A stretch of 64,000 bases of DNA from Dermanyssus gallinae (taxonomy: Eukaryota; Arthropoda; Arachnida; Mesostigmata; Dermanyssidae): positions 25,001 through 89,000 of the forward strand of contig QVRM01002090.1 of NCBI GenBank assembly GCA_003439945.1, written 5' to 3'. A program made the position numbers and the translations under genes. The notes beneath the pieces are model-generated. The model searched no databases. It was not told where the DNA came from and saw only the letters and a list, made by a program, of their open reading frames with translations. Positions 60,126 through 64,000 of this stretch are shown one piece after another. Within the stretch, counting starts at the first letter, position 1. Every line of letters begins with the position of its first letter.

Positions 60126-61828
60126 CTTCAACCAGGTTCAAGTTATTTGTAGTACGACTCGGGCTACTACTATTATTCGACTCAGTAGGGGGCAAATGCA
60201 GTTACAATGCGCTTTACTCTCTCTCTCGCTCTCTCACTCACGTCCTCACGCACTGTTATCATTAGCGATGCATAAGGCGAGGCGCTATTGCTGATGCTGG
60301 TAAGCCAGTCACATTCAGTCAGCCAGTCTAGTGGGAAGAACTGACTATAGTAGGCTAGTGTCTGAAATAGGGATGGTATGCCCATAGACGACGCTGACCC
60401 AACAGTTGACAACTAGAAAATAGAGGAAGAAGATGAAGAAGAAGAAGAACAGGAAGAAGGGGACGGCAAGGGGCTATCTTAAAGCCGCTTGAATTCTCGC
60501 AGTTAGCAGCAGTGGGGTGCGAAGATGTAGCGTGACCGGGACGTGACGGCCAGCTGAAGTCGATGAGCTAAGACGCCCGTCCCGCAACCCCCTTTGCCGC
60601 CACCGCCGCCACCGCTGCTGCTGCGTCATCGTCGTCGTTTCTGAGGTCGTCGACGATAAATGGAGCGAACGACCGATTTGACAGTTGGCTAAAGCAAAAG
60701 CGGAGCTTCTTGCCGAGCGCAGCTCGCTTGGAAGACAGGGGCTCGCGAGTTTTGTTGGTGGGTTCGGTGAGGCAGCGCATAGAGATAGATAGAAAAGGAA
60801 TAGTGGGAGGGAGCCAGAGGAGGGAACAGAGTGAGACGGAGAAAGAGAAAGAGAGGAGCATGCCGGTTGCCGGGGGCCGGGCTCTGAGATGGTCCGTTTC
60901 CTCTGAGTCACCAATTGAGAAGACTTGGGGCACTTGGAAGGGGGGGGGGGGACAAAGACTACTACGCCCCGAAGGCTGGAGGGACTCGAAGACGAGAGAA
61001 AAAGAAAGGTGGTGGTAGGCAAGTCGGCGGGAAAGCGGTACTGTGGTGATGGTAGTCGTAGTAGTAGTGTTCGCTTCATTTCACCCAATGAAGATGATGA
61101 TAATGATGATGAAGACGAGAACGGTGACAACAACAACAACAACAACAACGACGACAGTAACACCAGCAATAAGATGTTGTCGCTATAGACGAACGCTATG
61201 GAGGCCAATGGTCCGAGTCGCCAGCGCAGCCCTCAAGCAGCACAATCTCTTTAGATCCTTCGGCCGTGGCTTCAAGTCGCCTTTAGTCACCGAGTCGCAC
61301 GATGATGATGACGATGATGATGGTGATATTGGTATTGCTGATGCTGCAGATGATAGTGGCGGTCCCGATGAAGTTGATGATGATGGTGATGATGATGATC
61401 ATGATGAGAGTGCACAAAGGAGAGGCAAAATGAAGAACGAGAATCGACGCCTTATCCGCGCGCTATTGGCCGACATGACTATGTTTCCACAGTGCAGACA
61501 TATATGTGCACTCTTCCTTCATCCTATCAGCCTTCATCCTCCAGGCTTCTCCTTCCCCCTGCCCCCCCCCCGTCTCTTCCGTCCGGTGGTACAATTCGCT
61601 AGCCTCTGATGCAAGCGAGGCGAACAGACGCTTTGTCGGGCGTCGCCGAGCGGGCAAATTGCCACTGCTGCAGCTATCAGCAGCCGCGAAGCAAAGCAGC
61701 CGTAGTAAAGAGAATGGGAGAGAAAGAGAGAATAAATGAGAATGCCGGAGGTGCGATTCGGATCGCAATCCTTATTATGCTGCCATTGACTCATTCGTGG
61801 AAGAATTGCTGTGAAGTCTATAAGTACT
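60126..61828. other. GC-richer gene-free region with GA and GAT repeats
   Basis: AAGAAGAAG-type run near 60425-60450, GA-rich block near 60785-60865, poly-G near 60939-60950, CAA run near 61124-61148, GAT arrays at about 61299-61405 and poly-C near 61561-61570. The 244-codon minus-strand frame at 60474-61208 is Ser/Leu/Arg-rich across these repeats and has no domain. Not called a gene. Confidence 0.5.
61299..61405 (+). repeat. GAT/GATGGT array
   Basis: Imperfect GAT units giving an Asp-rich + frame. Confidence 0.85.
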
Positions 61829-61842
61829 ATCATCAGCAACTA

Positions 61843-62003
61843 TTAAGTAATCTCGATCTGAAGACAGTACTGCGGCCACCCCCCGTCAAGGGGCAAAGAG
61901 GACGACTGGATTTTAGTGGGTGCGAGTCCCACACTACCGAGGCTTTAGCAACGTCGCCCGGTGTGTATAACGCATTTCACCAGTTACCTCTATTAAAAAA
62001 AAA
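61843..62003 (+). mobile_element. Short R1-tail element, copy 3, with 14-bp target duplication
   Basis: 161 bp between perfect ATCATCAGCAACTA at 61829-61842 and 62004-62017, with a ten-base A-tail at the right edge. Body: CTCGATCTGAAGACAGTACTG, then TTTTAGTGGGTGCGAGTCCC, ATAACGCATTTCACC and TTACCTC. It matches the minus-strand copies at 14.8 and 21.9 kb over their whole length and the 3' end of the R1-clade LINE. No open frame and no tRNA head. Confidence 0.9.
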
Positions 62004-62017
62004 ATCATCAGCAACTA

Positions 62018-63439
62018 GTACTGTTAGCTGTTGCTGCTGCTCTCTGAAACTAGAAAAATAAGGACAACAACATCGATACACCACGCTATGTTCAAAAGCT
62101 TAATGAGGATGCGTCAGTAAGTCACGGTCGTTATCCATGGAATCAAGCCAAACTCAGCTGCTCCTGCTAGCAGGAGCGGCATCACCAGTACCGATTGCAG
62201 TAAAAGTCGTGATGATATTCGTCGTCGTAGTAGTATCTATCCTAGGTAGACAAAATCTGTCAGCTTCGGGGCATCTTCTGCATCTGCGTACGCTAATGAC
62301 AAATGTCAGCTGACGGAGAGGTCATGCGTGGGCCTGTTTCGGCATGTTGACGTCATTACAGAACAGCAGACGCCTGCTAGCACTTTTCCACTTCCTAGGT
62401 TGTTATCTGCAGTCGATCCTTGAGATCGGGGAGCTCAGTCGGATTTGTCATACAGACGCTGCCATAAAGCATTACGAGGTCCTCTAGTTGCCGCCGTCTT
62501 GTTTACTTAACAATTCACTTTGGCTTTGTCTCTTCTCGTTTATGAGAACGGACGCATAGGTAGGAAACAGGTAATGCGATATAAAAACGCTGTAGGCATT
62601 GGAAGATGTCTATCTAGATCTACATCAATGTACAATGTACCGTTGCTTTTTTCATCGTTGCTTAGGGTTGCGACCCGCCGCAGTAGTAAAAATGTTTTAA
62701 ACCGTTTTTAACAAATAACGAAAATTAATTTAATTACCGTCACTGTGGGACTTCCGCCCGTCACCTTTGATCATCTCGTTACAGGATTCCATATTTAATA
62801 TAATTAAACACGCCCTTTATTTGCGTTAATTACAGAGCGACTCAAAGGGCATTCGCCTTGGCATCTTCCCATCTGCTTGTGACCTTATCACCCAATGGTT
62901 ACTTTGTGAAAATCTTCTTGAACTATAGGGAGGATCTTATAACCTGTCTCTAGAGGCAGATGGCTTCACGCATATACTCAGCATTTCTTTATGTTGGTTA
63001 GGATAACTGGAATATAGAAAAAAAATACAAAATTGGAAGATTAACCAGGACTCACATACCGGACATAGCGACATGGTATAAAATACCACGCGGTAAGTGA
63101 TATTACTAAACCAAATAAACGTTAAACGGTGAATAACAGTTTTACATGGTTGAGATCAAAAAGGTGCAGACATATGTCCCCGAGAAGCCGTGACTAGTCA
63201 AAGAGAAGCAACTAGGTCCTCAGCGGGATCTTGACGCACCCCCGCAGAACGTGAGCAGGTATTGGAGCGGCGTCCACGGGGCCGATTTAGTAAGAAAGCA
63301 GCCACTCCACTATCAAGGTTTCGAAGCTGTGCCGTATAATTTAAAGTATTAGAGGTTAGGAAGGAACACGTGTTTAGTGAGTTTCTGAGTCCCATAGTAG
63401 TCGCTGCTAACTTCCATCTGTTCTACCTATACTACCTCC
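62018..63439. other. No recognised gene
   Basis: Small frames only; CTG units near 62028-62042. Confidence 0.5.
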
Positions 63440-63720
63440 AGACGTCCGCTAAGAGCTAATGACCTGTTTATTTATAAACTCGGATGTTGCAAGTGAGTTT
63501 TAGGACAGTATTATTTCACCTGTTTACAAGAAAAGCCTACGGCCCGACCGAAAATGTATTAACCAGAGACCATTGCTCAATTTCATGTCTAAGATAAGAG
63601 CAGATATCGTGAACCGCATACGTTCTTCTACCTTCATGTGGTCACCTGGACCGCAATCACCATGTACGTACGAAAATCAGTTCAAAGGCAGCGTTGTTGC
63701 TGTACGTAGCATGTGACAAG
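63440..63720 (+). pseudogene. LINE reverse transcriptase scrap
   Basis: DSIISPVYKKSLRPDRKCIN then QRPLLNFMSKIRADIVNRIRS (63504-63627) matches the RT finger block in which W..SII.PVYKKG is followed by NYRP..LL...SKI.E.IV.NRI. QFKGSVVAVRSM near 63680 may be the degraded QxGFRxGxST box. Upstream and downstream blocks are missing. Confidence 0.5.
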
Positions 63721-64000
63721 GAGCTCGCGCGAATTTGAGGTAATGTGATTTATACTGGGCACTCTGACTTTTCATGTTCATATCGTGTACTAGCCTGAAC
63801 TCTTCCGATGTCGCTTCGGGCGCTGGCCTCGAACTTTCCGACAACACAACTTAAGTATGCGTGCAGTTACTATGCATTATTTAGATTTTAAGGACATACA
63901 CCTTTATAAGAACCTAGAGGTTACTACTGCTTACACGTTCGTAAGACCTAGTCGTACAAAACAAAGCGGGAAGCTCCTGCAATGTATTCAGGACTCTTTG
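63721..64000. other. No recognised gene at right edge
   Basis: Nothing seen. Confidence 0.5.

Noticed and set aside
60474..61208. 244-codon minus-strand frame as a host gene
   Set aside because: Ser/Leu/Arg content follows from GA/CT repeats; no domain, signal or conserved motif was seen.
62738..62770. CACTGTGGGACTTCCGCCCGTC as another R1-tail copy
   Set aside because: Only a short phrase matches; the G-run, the GCATAACGCATTT block and a tail are absent.

Overview
The window looks like non-coding nuclear DNA from a metazoan, most likely an arthropod. It has no operon-like gene layout and no long open frame that looks like a host protein. It carries R1-clade and other LINE remnants, mariner/Tc1-type transposase remnants, tRNA-headed SINEs and a very high density of microsatellites, including 28 (TA)n tracts. 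R1-type LINEs together with these mariner families fit an arthropod; a mite or tick is possible, but the species cannot be fixed from sequence alone. No host exon, rRNA, functional tRNA or CRISPR array could be supported.

Layout: 0.9-4.1 kb holds decayed LINE pieces: an ADDT-type RT on +, a gag-knuckle/endonuclease piece on +, and a LINE-A tail on -, with a SINE inside the first. 4.1-10 kb is gene-free with CAG, GAT and TA repeats. 10.1-13.7 kb is a nearly intact LINE (LINE-A) on the - strand, with endonuclease, reverse transcriptase and a Cys-rich C-terminus. Older relatives of it lie at 3.7, 16.0 and 17.7 kb, and a younger 5'-truncated one at 57.4 kb. 19.5-21.9, 25-32, 34.7-37 and 48.2-51.6 kb are higher-GC, microsatellite-rich, purine/pyrimidine-skewed stretches without credible genes; they could be introns or regulatory DNA of a host gene. 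21.9-23.3 kb is a mariner whose 5' end was hit by a short R1-tail element. 40.8-42.2 kb is a decayed R1-clade LINE, followed at 42.8 kb by a full-length SINE-A. 46.4 and 53.9 kb carry two fragments of one unrecognised protein family. 46.9 and 55.5 kb are two further mariner-type remnants. 58.4-64 kb is repeat-rich, with another short R1-tail element at 61.8 kb and an RT scrap at 63.5 kb.

The parts work together only as a parasite community. LINEs supply reverse transcriptase, while SINE-A, SINE-B and the short R1-tail elements look like passengers with target-site duplications. The most interesting points are: the recurring ~155-bp R1-tail elements (two with perfect 13-14 bp duplications), the conserved C-terminal Cys cluster of the LINE-A family, a 5'-inverted SINE, the two-copy unknown protein motif conserved at protein rather than codon level, a perfect 25-bp-arm hairpin at 19.0 kb, and the regular spread of TA tracts.
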